From Teichococcus vastitatis (GTDB lineage Bacteria > Pseudomonadota > Alphaproteobacteria > Acetobacterales > Acetobacteraceae): DNA of 64,000 nt. Made by a program: the position numbers and the translations under genes. A model generated the notes under the pieces. That model worked only from the letters and a program-made list of their open reading frames with translations, did no database searches and was not told where the DNA came from. The stretch's first letter is position 1; each line of letters opens with the position of its first letter. The DNA is taken from positions 100,367 to 164,366 of the forward strand of contig NZ_QXGS01000007.1 in assembly GCF_003604215.1 (NCBI RefSeq), written 5' to 3'. Shown here piece by piece: positions 16,449 to 25,571 of the stretch.

Positions 16449-17066
16449 TCAGCGCGGCCGCTGCATGTCGAAGCGGTTCTCCGGCCCGATCGCGGCATAG
16501 GCGGAGGGCCCCCCGGCGCGCAGGATCACCCCGGCGGCGAAGGTGTCGAAGATGCCATCCTTCAGCAGCCGCTTGTCGATGTGGACGCCGACCACCTCGC
16601 CGATCACCAGCCAGCCCTGCGCCGGGCGGCCGTCATGGCCCTTGAGCTGGAGGATGTCGCTGACCTTGCATTCGAAGGACACCGGGCTCTCCGCCACGCG
16701 CGGCACGGCGATGGTGCGCGACGGCACCGGGGTCAGCCCGGCCAGCTCGAACTCGCTGCGGCCATAGGGAACTGGGGCGCAGGTGGCGTTCATCGCCTCG
16801 GCCAGGTCGCGCGTCGCCAGGCTCCAGCCGAACTCGCCGGTCTCTCGGGCGTTGCGCAGGCTGTCCTTCTCGCCCGTGGAGGAGAAGCCCACGATTGGCG
16901 GGTGGTAGCTGAAGGCGTTGAAGAAGCTGTAGGGCGCCAGGTTCAGCGAGCCGTCGGCGCCGCGCGTCGAGATCCAGCCGATCGGGCGGGGCCCGACCAT
17001 GGCGTTGAACGGATCATGCGGCAGGCCATGGCCCTTGGCGGGTTCATAGAAGTGGATGTCGGCCAT
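16449..17066 (-). CDS. Flavin reductase-like FMN-binding protein
   Basis: 205 residues of the split-barrel flavoprotein family. PRPIGWISTRGADGSLNLAPYSFFNAFSYHPPIVGFSS (seen as consecutive family blocks near residues 28-65) is the conserved FMN-binding core, and ETGEFGWSLAT and SPVSFECKVSDI follow. Such proteins reduce flavin for a partner monooxygenase or act on their own substrate. The phosphatase gene ends 19 bp upstream in the same direction. A role with the flavin monooxygenase at 21.1 kb is possible but unsupported. Confidence 0.82.
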   Translation of the reverse strand: MADIHFYEPAKGHGLPHDPFNAMVGPRPIGWISTRGADGSLNLAPYSFFNAFSYHPPIVGFSSTGEKDSLRNARETGEFGWSLATRDLAEAMNATCAPVPYGRSEFELAGLTPVPSRTIAVPRVAESPVSFECKVSDILQLKGHDGRPAQGWLVIGEVVGVHIDKRLLKDGIFDTFAAGVILRAGGPSAYAAIGPENRFDMQRPR

Positions 17067-17084
17067 GCCGTCGCTCCCTCGGGT

Positions 17085-17753
17085 TTATTCCCGGCGCAGG
17101 ATGCCATCCACCAGCCGATCCGCCCAGGCGCGGCTGCGGAAGGCGCTGCGCAGGGCGTTCTCGTCGTAATCCTCCCGCACCCAGTCGAGGAACGGCTTCG
17201 GGCCGTGCGCGCGGGTGAAGCGGGCATAGTCCCGGAAGAAGGCGTCCAGGATGCCGGTCTTGGAGGAGGAAACATGGCCATGCCGCCAGGAAAGCTGGCG
17301 CATCGCCTCCTCCACCGGGCGGCCCTGCAGCATCAGCCACAGCCCGGCGGCGAGGCCGGTGCGGTCGGCGCCGGATTTGCAATGGATCAGCATCGGCTCC
17401 GGCTGGTCGTGGAAGATGCCGGCCAGCCGCAGGATGCGGTCCTTGTGTGGCGCACCGCGTGATTCCAGCGGCGCGTCCACATGCTGCAGCCCCAGCGTCG
17501 CCGCCATGGCGCGGCCCAGCGCGTCGGAGCCGCAGGCCTCGCGGTGGCCGCGCAAATTGATGATGGAGCGGATACCCTCTCGCTCGACGGCGAGGCGCAT
17601 CTGCCGCGGACTCGGATGGTTGGAGCGATAGAGCCGCCCTTTCTCCACCACGCCCCAGTTGCGCCAGCCGAGGCGCAGCACGGCGTGGTCCATGAACAGG
17701 CTGTTGATCCAGGCGGCGCGGCGCCCGGCGGCGGAGGAAAGGTCGTGCGGCAC
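17085..17753 (-). CDS. Tyrosine/dual-specificity phosphatase
   Basis: 222 residues from a GTG start. The P-loop H-C-K-S-G-A-D-R-T-G (HCX5R, about residues 129-138) gives the catalytic Cys and Arg. GIRSIINLRGHRE upstream is the usual beta-strand and loop of this superfamily. The acid residue is probably the Asp in HVDAPLESRG. No signal peptide. Relatives act on phosphotyrosine, phosphoinositide or lipid A-type substrates, and the substrate here is unknown. It lies directly before the flavin reductase gene. Confidence 0.8.
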   Translation of the reverse strand: MPHDLSSAAGRRAAWINSLFMDHAVLRLGWRNWGVVEKGRLYRSNHPSPRQMRLAVEREGIRSIINLRGHREACGSDALGRAMAATLGLQHVDAPLESRGAPHKDRILRLAGIFHDQPEPMLIHCKSGADRTGLAAGLWLMLQGRPVEEAMRQLSWRHGHVSSSKTGILDAFFRDYARFTRAHGPKPFLDWVREDYDENALRSAFRSRAWADRLVDGILRRE

Positions 17754-17805
17754 CGTTCCGGTATGGCGGGGCGGCGGCGCCCCCGCAAGGAGGGCGCCGT
17801 CCGCC

Positions 17806-18780
17806 TCAATCGGCGCGGGCGCCGGATTTGCGCACCGCTTCCTGCCAGAGCGGGCGTTCCGCCTTGCCGCGGGCCGCGGCGTCCTCCGGCGTGGACCAGA
17901 GCGGCGTGCCGCCGGCCTGCAGGAAGCGGCTCTTGACCGCCTCGTCGGAGGCGATCTGGCGCAGCGCCGCGTTCATCCGGTCGATCACCGGGCGCGGCGT
18001 GCCGGCCGGCGCCACGAAGGCGCCCCAGGAGGTGATCACGAAATCCTCCATCCCCGCCTCGGCCATGGTGGGCACGTCCGGCAGGGTCGGCCAACGCTGC
18101 GCGCCGGTCACCGCCAGCGCGCGCATGCGCCCTTCCTGGATCACCGGCACGTAGGAGGCGAGATTGTCGATGGCGAAGGTCACGTCGCCCGACAGCATGG
18201 CCGGAATGGTCTGCGCCGCGCCGCGGAATGGCACGTGCGTGGCGTCCAGCTTCAGGCGGTCGCGGAAGATCTCGCCCGACAGGTGCGGCGTGGTGCCGAC
18301 GCCCGGCGAGCCGTAGGACACGAGGCCGCGCTTCTGCCGCGCCCAGGCGATGAAATCCTGCAGCGTGGTGGCGGGCACGTGCTGCGTCGCCACCACCACG
18401 ACGTTGGGGAATTCCCAGGTCAGCGACACCGGCTGGAAATCGCGGTCGATGTCCCAGGACATGTCGCGGTACAGGAACTGGTTGATCGCGAAATGGCCGA
18501 TGGTGGCGGCGCCGAAGGTGTAGCCGTCGGGCGCCGATTTCGCGACCGCGTCCATGCCGATATTGCCGCCGGCGCCTGGCCGGTTCTCCACCACAAAGGT
18601 CTGGCCCAGCGATTGCTGCAGCCTTTCGCAGATCAGCCGGGTCAGCAGATCGGTGGAGCCGGCCGGCGGGTAGGGCACGATCATGCGCACCGGCCGGGTC
18701 GGCCAGGCGGGCTGGGCACGGGCGCCCGACAGGGCCGGCAGGCTGAGCGAGGCGGCAATCAGGCCGCGGCGTGTGGCCAT
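17806..18780 (-). CDS. Bug/TctC-family extracytoplasmic binding protein
   Basis: 324 residues from the ATG at 18780 (MATRRGLIAASLSLPAL), which places a cleavable signal at the N-terminus. VRMIVPYPPAGSTDLLTRL, VENRPGAGGNIGMDAV and TFGAATIGHFAINQFL are the standard ligand-loop blocks. These periplasmic proteins feed tripartite tricarboxylate transporters, but no tctA or tctB is near. It is the second gene after the TauD-like gene, probably one transcript. Confidence 0.88.
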   Translation of the reverse strand: MATRRGLIAASLSLPALSGARAQPAWPTRPVRMIVPYPPAGSTDLLTRLICERLQQSLGQTFVVENRPGAGGNIGMDAVAKSAPDGYTFGAATIGHFAINQFLYRDMSWDIDRDFQPVSLTWEFPNVVVVATQHVPATTLQDFIAWARQKRGLVSYGSPGVGTTPHLSGEIFRDRLKLDATHVPFRGAAQTIPAMLSGDVTFAIDNLASYVPVIQEGRMRALAVTGAQRWPTLPDVPTMAEAGMEDFVITSWGAFVAPAGTPRPVIDRMNAALRQIASDEAVKSRFLQAGGTPLWSTPEDAAARGKAERPLWQEAVRKSGARAD

Positions 18781-18895
18781 GGGCGGTATCCTCCGACGTT
18801 TTTTGTTGTGGGGGGGAGCATGGCGGAATCCGGCACCGCCGGCCAGCCTCCGCCCGGACAACAGGCTGCGGGGTCCGGGCCAGACGCCGGAGGTG

Positions 18896-19939
18896 CTACC
18901 CGGCGGAGGCAGGGGCCGGCGCCGCGCCGGCCTCGGGGCGATAGGGGATGCCCTCGTGCTCGCCGAAATCTTCGGCCAGCGGCCAGGCTTCGCGGAAGGA
19001 TAGCCACAGCCGCACCATCAGCCGCTTGCGCGGGGCTTCCGGCCAGTCCTCGAAGGCGGTGCGGGCATGCGCGGTGCGGTAGTTGTTGCAGAACTGCATA
19101 TCGCCGGGCCGCAGCATCATGTCGAGCCGGAAGTCAGGATCCTCAGTCAGCGCCGTCATCAGGTCGAGCGCCTCCCGCTCGGCCGGCGTCACGGACACGC
19201 CCCGCGTTTCCGCCAGGTCGATGGCGCGGCGGATGAAGCGGCAGCTGACCACCCCGTCCGTTTCACTGAACACCGGGATGCGGGCGGCCGAGACGCCGCG
19301 CGGATTGTCCGCCGCCTCGCGCTCCCCGTAATGGAAGCCGCGATAAAGCAGCGGCAGCAGGTCGGGGCGGCGGCGCAGGATCTCGTCGTGAATGGCGGCG
19401 GTGCTGACCACGCTGCTTTCGCCGCCCTGCATGGCGGCGCGCTGGCACAGCAGGCCCACCAGGTTGCAGCGATCGGTGTGGAAGGTCAGGTCCGCCTTGG
19501 TCTGGTAGCCGCGGGTGTTCGCCATGGCATGGGTGCGGCCCTGGTCGAACACGTGCCCGAGCAACTGGCCATGCGCGTTCTGCGACACGGCGCGGCCCAG
19601 ATGCGTGCCGATGCCCCAGAACAGGATCTCCCGCTCCGCCTCGTCGAAGCGCTCCGCCGGCAGGCCGCGCAGCAGAAAGAAGCCGCGGCCATCTCTCGCC
19701 TCGGACAGCAGCCCGTCCAGCGTGGCAGCGAGGCGGGGCAGCGGGAAATCCTCCCGCGTGATCCGTGGCGGCGTCAGGCCACGCGCCTGCACGGCGGCCA
19801 GGGCGGCGGCGAGTTCCTCGACCGCCCCGGCGGACAGCGTGTGCTGCCAGGCGGTTGTGTTCCGCAGATCGCGACCGAGCCAGGCGGCGGCGCCGCCCAC
19901 GGGATGGCCCACGGGGCGGAAAGAGGGGGAGGAGGCCAT
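18896..19939 (-). CDS. TauD/TfdA-like Fe(II)/2-oxoglutarate dioxygenase
   Basis: 347 residues. The iron triad is readable as H-x-D in FHTDRCN (His ~154, Asp ~156) and the distal His in YRTAHAR (~291), followed by R-x-R in KRLMVRLWL for 2-oxoglutarate binding. FFLLRGLP and GTHLGRAVSQNAHGQLLGHV are typical of the TfdA-related group that includes clavaminate-synthase-like enzymes. Substrate unknown. It is divergent from a Bug protein and a flavin monooxygenase across a repeat-rich operator region, and is followed by another Bug protein, so it probably degrades an imported organic compound. Confidence 0.85.
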   Translation of the reverse strand: MASSPSFRPVGHPVGGAAAWLGRDLRNTTAWQHTLSAGAVEELAAALAAVQARGLTPPRITREDFPLPRLAATLDGLLSEARDGRGFFLLRGLPAERFDEAEREILFWGIGTHLGRAVSQNAHGQLLGHVFDQGRTHAMANTRGYQTKADLTFHTDRCNLVGLLCQRAAMQGGESSVVSTAAIHDEILRRRPDLLPLLYRGFHYGEREAADNPRGVSAARIPVFSETDGVVSCRFIRRAIDLAETRGVSVTPAEREALDLMTALTEDPDFRLDMMLRPGDMQFCNNYRTAHARTAFEDWPEAPRKRLMVRLWLSFREAWPLAEDFGEHEGIPYRPEAGAAPAPASAG

Positions 19940-19969
19940 GAGAGGGTTCCGGCGCTGCTGATTGCATCG

Positions 19970-20046
19970 GCATCATCGTGAAATGAATTGACCCACGCAA
20001 CGCCCCTTCTGCATAAGCCAATTTCAGTCGTGCATCACGATGATGC
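19970..20046. promoter_or_regulatory. Operator-like repeats in the divergent catabolic promoter
   Basis: GCATCATCGTGA (19970-19981) and its exact reverse complement TCACGATGATGC (20035-20046) flank a 53-nt spacer. A further ATCGTGAAAT copy repeats at about 19975 and 20057. The 12-bp perfect arms across a divergent promoter suggest looping or cooperative binding by a regulator encoded elsewhere; no regulator gene is adjacent. Confidence 0.55.
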
Positions 20047-20072
20047 GCGACATGGTATCGTGAAATAGCCTG

Positions 20073-21104
20073 ATGGTGGACCCCATGCGCGAGCACAACC
20101 CTGGCAGCCCTTCTGTTTCCCGGCGCCGCGCCGCCTGTCTGATGGGACTGGCCATGGTGTTGCCGCTGCTGGCGGAAACGGCGGAAGTGCGCCCGGCACA
20201 GGCGGCCGCAGGCTTTCCGCAGGGCCCCGTCACCCTGCTGGTGCCATTTCCACCTGGCGGTGGCGTGGATATTATTGCCCGCGCCGTGGCCGAGCGGATG
20301 GGGCCGATCCTCGGCACCACCATCGTGGTGGACAACAAGCCGGGCGGCTCGACCTCGGTGGCGGCGGCCCAGGTGGCCCGCAGCGCGCCGGATGGCCAGA
20401 CGCTGCTGATCGGCACGCCCGCCAGCTCCATCAACCCGGTGTTCCAGCCGCATTTGCCGCCGGGCGACACGCGCACCGTGCTGGCGCCGGTGGGCCGGGT
20501 GGCGACGCTGCCCTATGTGCTGGTGGCCGGACCGGCCCTGCCGGTGGAGGATGTCGGTGAGCTGGTGGCCTGGGCGAAGCGCCACCCGGCCGCTCTGAAC
20601 TTGGCCAATTCCGGCGCCGTCACCGCGCCGCGCCTGGCCGGGGACCTGCTGGCGCACCAGGCCGGCATCAGCCTGACCCATGTGCCCTACAAGGGCGGCG
20701 CGGCGGCGGCGCTCGACATCACCGGCGGCCGCGTCCACGCCTCCTTCGCGCAGACGCTGGAAGCCCTGCCGATGCTGCGCAGCGGCGCGCGGGCGCTGGC
20801 GGTCAGCGGCCTGCACCGCAGCCCGGTGCTGCCCGACGTGCCGGCCCTGGCGGAGGTCCTGCCGGGCTTCGATGTCACAAGTTGGAATGGGCTATTCGCC
20901 CCGGCGGGCACTCCGGCCCCGGTGATCGCCCGGCTGAACGCCGCCCTCAACGAGGCGATCGCCGACCCTGCCTTGCGCGCCCGCTTCGCCGCCGAAGGGG
21001 TGGAGTTCGTCGGCGGCGCGCCGGAAGCGCTGGGCGCGCATCTGGATGCCGAGATCGGCAAGTGGACCCGGCTGCGGGACGGCGCCAATCTGCAGCTCGA
21101 TTGA
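20073..21104 (+). CDS. Bug/TctC-family extracytoplasmic binding protein
   Basis: 343 residues. A hydrophobic stretch (RRRAACLMGLAMVLPLLAETAEV) and APAQAAAG-like site form a signal peptide. An ATG at 20085 is an alternative start. VTLLVPFPPGGGVDIIARAVAE and VDNKPGGSTSVAAAQVA are diagnostic, as is FAPAGTPAPVIARLNAAL. The paralogue at 17.8 kb shares these blocks but is clearly divergent. It is followed 18 bp later by the flavin monooxygenase, so the two are probably co-expressed for uptake and attack on one substrate. Confidence 0.88.
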   Translation: MVDPMREHNPGSPSVSRRRAACLMGLAMVLPLLAETAEVRPAQAAAGFPQGPVTLLVPFPPGGGVDIIARAVAERMGPILGTTIVVDNKPGGSTSVAAAQVARSAPDGQTLLIGTPASSINPVFQPHLPPGDTRTVLAPVGRVATLPYVLVAGPALPVEDVGELVAWAKRHPAALNLANSGAVTAPRLAGDLLAHQAGISLTHVPYKGGAAAALDITGGRVHASFAQTLEALPMLRSGARALAVSGLHRSPVLPDVPALAEVLPGFDVTSWNGLFAPAGTPAPVIARLNAALNEAIADPALRARFAAEGVEFVGGAPEALGAHLDAEIGKWTRLRDGANLQLD

Positions 21105-21122
21105 GCCGCCGGGAGCGAAGAC

Positions 21123-22442
21123 ATGTCCGCCACACCCATGCGCCTGGGCCTGTTCCTGCAGGGCGCCGGCCACCACGTCGCCGGCTGGCGCCACCCCGAG
21201 GCCGAATCGGGCGGCGAGAACCTGCCGCTAATCCAGCGCATCGCCGCCACCGCCGAGGCCGGCAAGTTCGACCTGTTGTTCCTGGCCGACGGCCTGACCA
21301 CCGGCGCCGATGCCCATCCGTCCACCGTGGCGCGGTTCGAGCCGCTGTCGCTGCTCTCCGCGCTGGCGATGTCCACCAAGCGGATCGGCCTCGCCGCCAC
21401 CGCCTCGACCACCTATGGCGAGCCGTTCCACACCGCGCGCGTCTTCGCCTCGCTGGACCACATCTCGGGTGGGCGTGCGGCCTGGAACGCGGTGACCACC
21501 TCCTATGCCCGCTCCGCCGCGAACTTCACCCGCGGCGAGCACCCGTCGCATGATGAGCGCTATGCCATCGCCGAGGAATATCTCGAGGTGGTGCGCGGGC
21601 TGTGGGACAGCTTTGCCGACGATGCCTTCCTGAAGGACAAGGCCAGCGGCACCTATGTCCGGCCGGACGCCATCCACACGCTGAACCATGAGGGCCGCTA
21701 TTTCTCGGTAAAGGGGCCGCTCAACGTGTCCCGCCCGCCGCAGGGGCATCCGGTGGTGATCCAGGCCGGCTCCTCGGCGCCCGGGCAGCGACTTGCCGCG
21801 CGCTCGGCCGACATGGTGTTCACCGCGCAGCAGACGCTGGAGGAGGGCACCGCCTTCACCCAGGGGCTGAAGCGGCAGGTGCGCGAGGCCGGGCGCAACC
21901 CCGACCACCTGCTGGTGCTGCCCGGGGTCTGCCCGGTGATCGGCGGCACCGAGGCCGAGGCGCGGGCGCTCTACGCCGAGCTGCAGGGCGGCATCGATCC
22001 GGCGGCGGCGATTCGGCTGCTGTCAGACCGGCTCGGCCACGACATCTCGGGCTATGATCTCGACGGCGCGCTGCCGGACCTGCCGGCATCGGACCAGATC
22101 CAGAGCCGCGCCAAGCTGCTGACCGACCTCGCCCGCAAGCAGAAGCTGACCCTTCGCGAGCTTTATTATCTAGTGGCCGGGGCGCGTGGCCACCGCATCG
22201 TCTGGGGCACGCCGGAGCAGATCGCGGATGCACTGGAGGAATGGTTCCGCGCCGGCGCGGCCGATGGCTTCAACATCATGCCGCCCTTCTTCCCCACCCA
22301 GTTCGAGCGCTTCGTGGAGGACGTGCTGCCCATCCTGCGCCGCCGTGGCCTGTTCCGCAGCGACTATGAGGGCCGGACGCTGCGCGAGAACCTCGGGCTG
22401 CCGCGGCCGGAGAACCGCTTCTTCGCCAAGCAGGCCGCCTGA
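21123..22442 (+). CDS. LLM-class flavin-dependent monooxygenase (NtaA/SnaA/DszA group)
   Basis: 439 residues of the luciferase-like TIM-barrel fold. KFDLLFLADGLTTG, ASTTYGEPFHTARVFASLDHISGGRAAWN and NVSRPPQGHPVVIQAGSS are the group's signatures, as in nitrilotriacetate and dibenzothiophene-sulfone monooxygenases. It needs FMNH2 from a reductase; none is in this operon. A GGGAGCGAAG site precedes the ATG. With the Bug protein upstream and the TauD-like gene divergent, it forms a catabolic module. Substrate unknown. Confidence 0.88.
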   Translation: MSATPMRLGLFLQGAGHHVAGWRHPEAESGGENLPLIQRIAATAEAGKFDLLFLADGLTTGADAHPSTVARFEPLSLLSALAMSTKRIGLAATASTTYGEPFHTARVFASLDHISGGRAAWNAVTTSYARSAANFTRGEHPSHDERYAIAEEYLEVVRGLWDSFADDAFLKDKASGTYVRPDAIHTLNHEGRYFSVKGPLNVSRPPQGHPVVIQAGSSAPGQRLAARSADMVFTAQQTLEEGTAFTQGLKRQVREAGRNPDHLLVLPGVCPVIGGTEAEARALYAELQGGIDPAAAIRLLSDRLGHDISGYDLDGALPDLPASDQIQSRAKLLTDLARKQKLTLRELYYLVAGARGHRIVWGTPEQIADALEEWFRAGAADGFNIMPPFFPTQFERFVEDVLPILRRRGLFRSDYEGRTLRENLGLPRPENRFFAKQAA

Positions 22443-22526
22443 CGGGCCGGGTGCGGCTCCGCCCACCGGGCCTCCACCGGGCCGCGGCTGCCTCGGGGCG
22501 CCGGGCGGCGGCGCGGCCGCCGTCGC

Positions 22527-23420
22527 TCAGGGCCAGCGGACCTCGGGCGGCATCGACATCAGGATCGCCTCCACATTGCCGCCGGTTTTCAGCCCGAACA
22601 GCGTGCCGCGGTCGTGCAGCAGGTTGAACTCGACGTAGCGCCCGCGGCGGACCAGCTGGTGCTCGCGCTCCGCCGCGGTCCAGGGCTCGTGCATGCGGCG
22701 GCGGATGATGGCGGGATAGGCGGCCAAGAAGGCCTCGCCCACGTCCCGGGTAAAGGCGAAGTGATCGTCGAGCCCGGCGCCATCCGGCTCCTCGCGGCCG
22801 AGCCAGTCATAGAAGATGCCGCCCAGCCCCCGCGGCTCGTTGCGGTGCGGCAGAAAGAAGTATTCGTCGCACCAGGCCTTGAAGCGCGGGTAATAGGCCG
22901 GGTTGTGCCGGTCGCAGGCGGCCTGGAAGGCGGCGTGGAAGCTCCGGCCATCGGCCAGCGACTCGGGGGCATCCATCCGCATCGGCGTCAGGTCGCCGCC
23001 GCCGCCGAACCAGGATCGCGTAGTGGTGATGAAGCGGGTGTTCATGTGCGCCGCCGGCACGCGAGGGGATTGCATATGGGCCACCAGCGACACGCCGGTG
23101 GCCAGGAAGCGGGGGTCCTCCTCGGCGCCGGGGATCTGGCGGCGGAACTCCGGGCTGAACTCGCCCCACACCGTGGAGACGTTGACGCCCACCTTCTCGA
23201 ACACACGTCCCTTCATCACCGACATGACCCCGCCGCCGCCGCCGTCCCGGTGCCAGGCGCTGCGCTCGAAGCGGCCAGGCGCAAGCGTCGCGTGCGGCCC
23301 CTCCGACAGGGCGTCCTCGATGTCTTCGAAGGCGGCACAGAGGCGGTCCCGCAGCGACTCGAACCAGGCGCGGGCCGGGGCGACCAGGCGGTGGTCGGCG
23401 GGGGCGGGGGTCTCGGGCAT
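22527..23420 (-). CDS. hemF: Oxygen-dependent coproporphyrinogen III oxidase
   Basis: Aerobic conversion of coproporphyrinogen III to protoporphyrinogen IX in heme synthesis. 297 residues from the ATG at 23420 ([10 protein letters not shown]); 18 further codons upstream are unconserved. Recognisable blocks include [65 protein letters not shown] and [22 protein letters not shown]. It is divergent from petA, so heme supply and the cytochrome bc1 genes share a promoter region. Confidence 0.96.
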   Translation of the reverse strand: MPETPAPADHRLVAPARAWFESLRDRLCAAFEDIEDALSEGPHATLAPGRFERSAWHRDGGGGGVMSVMKGRVFEKVGVNVSTVWGEFSPEFRRQIPGAEEDPRFLATGVSLVAHMQSPRVPAAHMNTRFITTTRSWFGGGGDLTPMRMDAPESLADGRSFHAAFQAACDRHNPAYYPRFKAWCDEYFFLPHRNEPRGLGGIFYDWLGREEPDGAGLDDHFAFTRDVGEAFLAAYPAIIRRRMHEPWTAAEREHQLVRRGRYVEFNLLHDRGTLFGLKTGGNVEAILMSMPPEVRWP

Positions 23421-23712
23421 GATGGTCCTCGCGCAGTGGGCAAACGGGCGCGCGGCGGGGGCTAGCCCGGGCATGGCGTCATCGCAAGGCGACGGAAACG
23501 CTGCATTGCGGCATGCGGGGCGCGGGCGGTGATTGCCTCCGTGTCGGGGCTGCCCTTATATGTCGCTGGCGCATAGATCGCCGTAGCTTCGCGCGGAGGA
23601 ATAGCCCGCCAGGTTGCGCACGGGGCGGCGTCACCGCAGTTGCGGTCTAAACATCAGCGGCGCCTCCGCCTGTCGGCTTTTCAGGGCGCGCCGCCAAAAG
23701 GGACGATGAGGC
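23421..23712. other. Divergent hemF-petA promoter region
   Basis: No gene is evident in these 292 bp. They must contain promoters for hemF (minus) and petABC (plus). I see no clear FnrL/Anr (TTGAT-N4-ATCAA) or Fur-like site. Confidence 0.5.
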
Positions 23713-24285
23713 ATGGCTGATACGCTTGCGCCCGCCAGTTCCCCGGACCTGGGCAATGCCCATGGGCCTGAACAGGGGACGAAGCGCGACTTTCTGAAAC
23801 TGGTGACCGGGTCCTTCGCGGTTGTCGGCGTGGGCGCCATTGCCTGGCCGTTCATTGCCTCGATGAATCCCGCCAAGGACGTGCTGGCCCTGGCCAGCAC
23901 CGACGTGACGCTCGATCATATCGCCGAGGGTCAGGCGGTCACCGTGATGTGGCGCGGTAAACCGGTGTTCGTGCGCCACCGCACCGCGGCGGAGATCGAG
24001 GAAGCCCAGAAAGTCCCGCTGGGAGAACTGCGCGATCCTGCCCCCGACCAGTCGCGCGTGCAGCGTGAGCCCTGGCTGGTGGTGGTCGGCGTCTGCACCC
24101 ACCTGGGCTGCGTGCCGCTGGGGCAGAAACCCACCGATCCGCGCGGCGATTTCGGCGGCTGGTTCTGCCCCTGCCACGGCAGCCACTACGACACGGCTGG
24201 GCGCATCCGCCGTGGCCCGGCGCCGTCCAATCTCGCTGTCCCGGAATACGCCTTCCGTTCCGACACCCAGATCCGTATCGGCTGA
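23713..24285 (+). CDS. petA: Ubiquinol-cytochrome c reductase, Rieske iron-sulfur subunit
   Basis: 190 residues. Twin-Arg-like start [10 protein letters not shown] and one membrane anchor (~33-50). Cluster ligands are C128-T-H130 and C152-P-C-H155 in [11 protein letters not shown] and [10 protein letters not shown], with Cys133 and Cys154 for the disulfide. It accepts electrons from ubiquinol in the Qo site of complex III. First gene of petABC. Confidence 0.97.
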   Translation: MADTLAPASSPDLGNAHGPEQGTKRDFLKLVTGSFAVVGVGAIAWPFIASMNPAKDVLALASTDVTLDHIAEGQAVTVMWRGKPVFVRHRTAAEIEEAQKVPLGELRDPAPDQSRVQREPWLVVVGVCTHLGCVPLGQKPTDPRGDFGGWFCPCHGSHYDTAGRIRRGPAPSNLAVPEYAFRSDTQIRIG

Positions 24286-24296
24286 GGACCAGTCCC

Positions 24297-25571
24297 ATGG
24301 CATCCGGCCTGCACGACAGCACCATCCAGAACCCCGTCATCCGCTGGGTCGACCAGCGGCTGCCGGTGTTCACCATGATGCAAAAGGAGTACGGGACATT
24401 CCCGACTCCCCGGAATTTCAACTATTTCTGGAATTTCGGTCCGCTGGCAGTGATCACCCTGGTGATCATGATCGCCACCGGCATCTTCCTGGCCATGAAC
24501 TACACGGCGCATACCAGCATGGCGTTCGACAGCGTCGAGCGGATCATGCGCGACGTGAACTATGGCTGGCTGATCCGTTACGTGCACATGAACGGCGCCT
24601 CGATGTTCTTCATCGTCGTGCTGATCCACATCTGGCGGAACCTCTATTACGGCTCCTACAAATCGCCGCGCGAACTGCTCTGGATCCTCGGGGTCGTCAT
24701 CTTCCTGCTGATGATGGCCACCGCCTTCATGGGCTATGTGCTGCCCTGGGGCCAGATGTCCTTCTGGGGCGCCACCGTGATCACCAACCTGTTCTCGGCC
24801 ATCCCCCTGGTCGGCAACAGCATCGTGACCCTGCTCTGGGGCGGCTTCTCGGTCGACAACCCGACGCTGAACCGCTTCTTCTCCCTGCACTACCTGTTGC
24901 CCTTCGTGATCGCCGGCGTGGTGTTCCTGCATATCGCCACGCTGCACATCACCGGCTCCAACAACCCGCTGGGCATCGAGCCCAAGGGCCCGCAGGATAC
25001 GGTGCCGTTCCATCCGTACTACACGGCCAAGGACAGCGTCGGCATCATCGTCTACCTGATCGTGTTCTCGGTGCTGGTGTTCTTCACCCCCAACTACCTG
25101 GGCCACACCGACAACTACATCCCGGCCAACCCGCTGGTGACACCGCCGCACATCGTGCCGGAATGGTACTTCCTGCCGTTCTACGCGATCCTGCGCGCGG
25201 TTCCGAACAAGCTGGGCGGCGTTCTGCTGATGTTTGGCGCCATCGCCGTGCTGTTCGTGCTGCCCTGGCTGGACCGTTCCCCGGTACGCTCCATGCGCTT
25301 CCGGCCGATCGCCAAGTGGTTCCTGCTGCTGTGGGGCGTCAACTTCTTCGTGCTGATGTGGACGGGCGCCATGCCGGCCGAAGGCATCTACGTCACCATC
25401 GCCCGCCTCAGCACCGCCTATTACTTCGCATACTTCCTGGTGATCCTGCCGCTGCTCTCCAAGGTGGAACGGCCGCTGCCGCTGCCGGAGAGCATCAGCC
25501 GCGCCGTGCTGCGCGGCGGCGGTCACCTGCATGGGGCCGCCGCCACGGCCAAGCCGATGGAGAAGGCCTGA
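24297..25571 (+). CDS. petB: Ubiquinol-cytochrome c reductase, cytochrome b subunit
   Basis: 424 residues with eight membrane helices. The paired heme-ligand His residues sit in helices B and D ([21 protein letters not shown] and [21 protein letters not shown] regions). The Qo PEWY motif is in [19 protein letters not shown], and [17 protein letters not shown] is the other conserved loop. Core of complex III. Its TGA overlaps the ATG of the cytochrome c1 gene. Confidence 0.97.
   Translation: MASGLHDSTIQNPVIRWVDQRLPVFTMMQKEYGTFPTPRNFNYFWNFGPLAVITLVIMIATGIFLAMNYTAHTSMAFDSVERIMRDVNYGWLIRYVHMNGASMFFIVVLIHIWRNLYYGSYKSPRELLWILGVVIFLLMMATAFMGYVLPWGQMSFWGATVITNLFSAIPLVGNSIVTLLWGGFSVDNPTLNRFFSLHYLLPFVIAGVVFLHIATLHITGSNNPLGIEPKGPQDTVPFHPYYTAKDSVGIIVYLIVFSVLVFFTPNYLGHTDNYIPANPLVTPPHIVPEWYFLPFYAILRAVPNKLGGVLLMFGAIAVLFVLPWLDRSPVRSMRFRPIAKWFLLLWGVNFFVLMWTGAMPAEGIYVTIARLSTAYYFAYFLVILPLLSKVERPLPLPESISRAVLRGGGHLHGAAATAKPMEKA

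Noticed and set aside
22443-22526. Repeated CCACCGGGCC elements after the flavin monooxygenase.
   Set aside because: Short GC repeats expected by chance in such DNA; no clear dyad.
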